Below, piece after piece: positions 4,754-5,604 of a DNA stretch of 5,604 bases. The first letter of the stretch is position 1, and every line of letters starts with the position of its first letter. Made by a program: the position numbers and the translations under genes. The stretch covers positions 1-5,604 of the forward strand of contig CAKQKA010000098.1 of the NCBI GenBank assembly GCA_934247855.1. Reading direction: 5' to 3'. A model generated the notes under the pieces. It did no database searches. It was not told the DNA's origin and worked only from the letters and a program-made list of their open reading frames with translations. This DNA is from an uncultured Clostridia bacterium (GTDB lineage Bacteria; Bacillota; Clostridia; Christensenellales; Borkfalkiaceae).

Positions 4754-5466
4754 TGAACGTCCTCATTACCGGATCATCGAAAGGCATAGGCGAGAGTATC
4801 GCCCGTGCCTTTTATTCAAATGGTGATAATGTCATAATCAACTATTTTTCAAGCGAGACGCGCGCAAAATCGATTGCCGCGGAGCTTGGCAATTCGCTGT
4901 GCGTAAAAGCCGACGTCTCCGACAATGCGCAGGTCGAAGCCATGTTTTCTTTAATAGAAAAACAGTTCGGCCCGATCGACGTCCTTGTGAATAACGCGGG
5001 CGTTGCTCCGCTGCAAAAGGTGGTGCAGGACGTTGACGAAAACGAGTTCGATCGCACGCTTAAAGTAAATCTTAAGGGCGCGTTCAACTGCACAAAGCGC
5101 GCGGTTGGCGGCATGATAGCGAAAGGCTTCGGCAGAATTATCAACGTTTCGTCCGTATGGGGTGTGGTCGGCGGCTCGTGCGAGGCTGTGTACTCCATGA
5201 CGAAAGCCGGCATAATCGGTTTTACCAAAGCGCTCGCTAAAGAACTTGCTCCGTCGGGCATAACGGTCAACGCCGTAGCGCCCGGGTTTATAGATACGTC
5301 AATGAACGCACATTTAAGCGAAGCCGACGTAAAGGCGTTCGAGCAGGAAATTCCGCTCGGCAGAATAGGTAAGCCTGAAGAAGTCGCTTCCGCCGTGTTG
5401 TTTTTGGCAAGCCGATCCGCGTCGTACATCACGGGGCAGGTTTTGGGTATAGACGGCGGGTATTGA
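4753..5466 (+). CDS. ymfI: Short-chain dehydrogenase, probable EF-P 5-aminopentanone reductase (YmfI-like)
   Basis: The 237-residue protein is a classical short-chain dehydrogenase. It has the cofactor loop TGSSKGIG (residues 6-13), NNAG (80-83) and the catalytic set Asn106, Ser134, Tyr147 and Lys151, ending in IDGGY. By overall similarity it would be called FabG. Two things point instead to YmfI, which in Bacillus subtilis reduces the 5-aminopentanone group on EF-P Lys32 to 5-aminopentanol. First, the active-site stretch SSVWG (133-137) followed by GGSCEAVYSMTKAG (140-153) resembles the YmfI stretch as remembered, with Trp and SCE where FabG has other residues. Second, its ATG shares a base with the efp stop codon (TAATG), implying translational coupling; no separate ribosome site is seen. 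No fatty acid synthesis gene is adjacent. The SDR call is certain; the YmfI role is inferred. Confidence 0.8.
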   Translation: MNVLITGSSKGIGESIARAFYSNGDNVIINYFSSETRAKSIAAELGNSLCVKADVSDNAQVEAMFSLIEKQFGPIDVLVNNAGVAPLQKVVQDVDENEFDRTLKVNLKGAFNCTKRAVGGMIAKGFGRIINVSSVWGVVGGSCEAVYSMTKAGIIGFTKALAKELAPSGITVNAVAPGFIDTSMNAHLSEADVKAFEQEIPLGRIGKPEEVASAVLFLASRSASYITGQVLGIDGGY

Positions 5467-5495
5467 GTTATATTTTGTAAGATATGTTTGCGCGT

Positions 5496-5507
5496 AGCTT
5501 TAAAGCT
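5496..5507. repeat. 12-bp perfect palindrome AGCTTTAAAGCT after the SDR gene
   Basis: The self-complementary 12-mer lies 30 bp after the SDR stop codon. It has no loop and no T run follows, so it is a poor terminator; it could be an operator or chance. No better terminator for the operon is seen in 5467-5549, so transcription may continue. Confidence 0.3.
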
Positions 5508-5549
5508 GTCGTAAAAGCGATATTTTGCCTTGAGGTACAGTTATAAGTT

Positions 5550-5604
5550 TTGAAAACAAAAAATCCGTCTTCAGTGAACAGTAAGCATTATATCACGGTT
5601 GCCG
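5550..5604 (+). CDS. Possible 5' end of a further rightward gene (cut by window end)
   Basis: This is the only rightward frame open to the window edge. It starts after an in-frame TAA at 5544-5546 and could begin at TTG 5550 or GTG 5574. The 18 complete codons read (M)KTKNPSSVNSKHYITVA. GAGGT (5532-5536) lies 13 bases before the TTG, rather far. All three leftward frames have stops here, so no leftward gene enters. The peptide is too short to identify, and the frame could be open by chance. Confidence 0.22.
   Translation, partial: MKTKNPSSVNSKHYITVA

Noticed and set aside
4371..4826. Rightward 151-codon open frame across efp and the SDR start
   Set aside because: It is a frame-shifted shadow of efp; Ser/Thr/Leu-rich with no family signature.
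4842..5432. Leftward 196-codon open frame inside the SDR gene
   Set aside because: It is fully antisense to an intact SDR with all motifs; the Ser/Thr/Ala-rich composition is the usual mirror of such a gene.
4753..5466. FabG of fatty acid synthesis
   Set aside because: It cannot be fully excluded, but no fatty acid gene is adjacent, while coupling to efp and the SSVWG/SCE active-site residues favour the EF-P reductase role.

Overview
The window reads as a stretch of chromosome from a low-to-moderate-GC member of the Bacillota, most likely Clostridia. The signs are AT-rich intergenic DNA, AAGGAG-type ribosome binding sites, sigma-A-like promoters, a single-domain thioredoxin, the M24 peptidase-EF-P gene pair seen in Bacillus relatives (yqhT-efp), and an EF-P whose loop reads PGKGAAF as in Bacillus. 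This placement is inferred from gene content and protein style; nothing in the window fixes a genus. No mobile element, phage gene, tRNA, rRNA or CRISPR array is visible.

Left part (1-1901). The 3' part of a membrane gene with two DUF3592-like halves runs rightward. It meets a leftward gene for a small helical protein of unknown role at a shared two-way terminator. Next come leftward trxA (thioredoxin) and rpsT (ribosomal protein S20). Each of the three leftward genes has its own terminator, so they look like single-gene units. Three perfect 23-bp tandem repeats lie between the rpsT terminator and trxA. The best rpsT start is GTG at 1862, giving 89 residues; the upstream in-frame ATG lies inside the -10 box of the rpsT promoter.

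Right part (1902-5604). A short glutamate racemase gene (murI) diverges from rpsT. A 272-bp gap follows, holding a good sigma-A-like promoter and a leader that may fold. Then comes a tight rightward group: M24 metallopeptidase, elongation factor P (efp), and a short-chain dehydrogenase whose ATG overlaps the efp stop codon (TAATG).

The most interesting point is that last gene. It would usually be labelled FabG, but its active-site stretch (SSVWG, then GGSCEAVYS) resembles YmfI, the Bacillus EF-P 5-aminopentanone reductase. Directly coupled to efp, it looks like the enzyme that finishes the modification of EF-P Lys32. The operon would then make the translation factor and its own modifier together. 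The window ends with 138 bp of intergenic DNA and possibly the first codons of another rightward gene.
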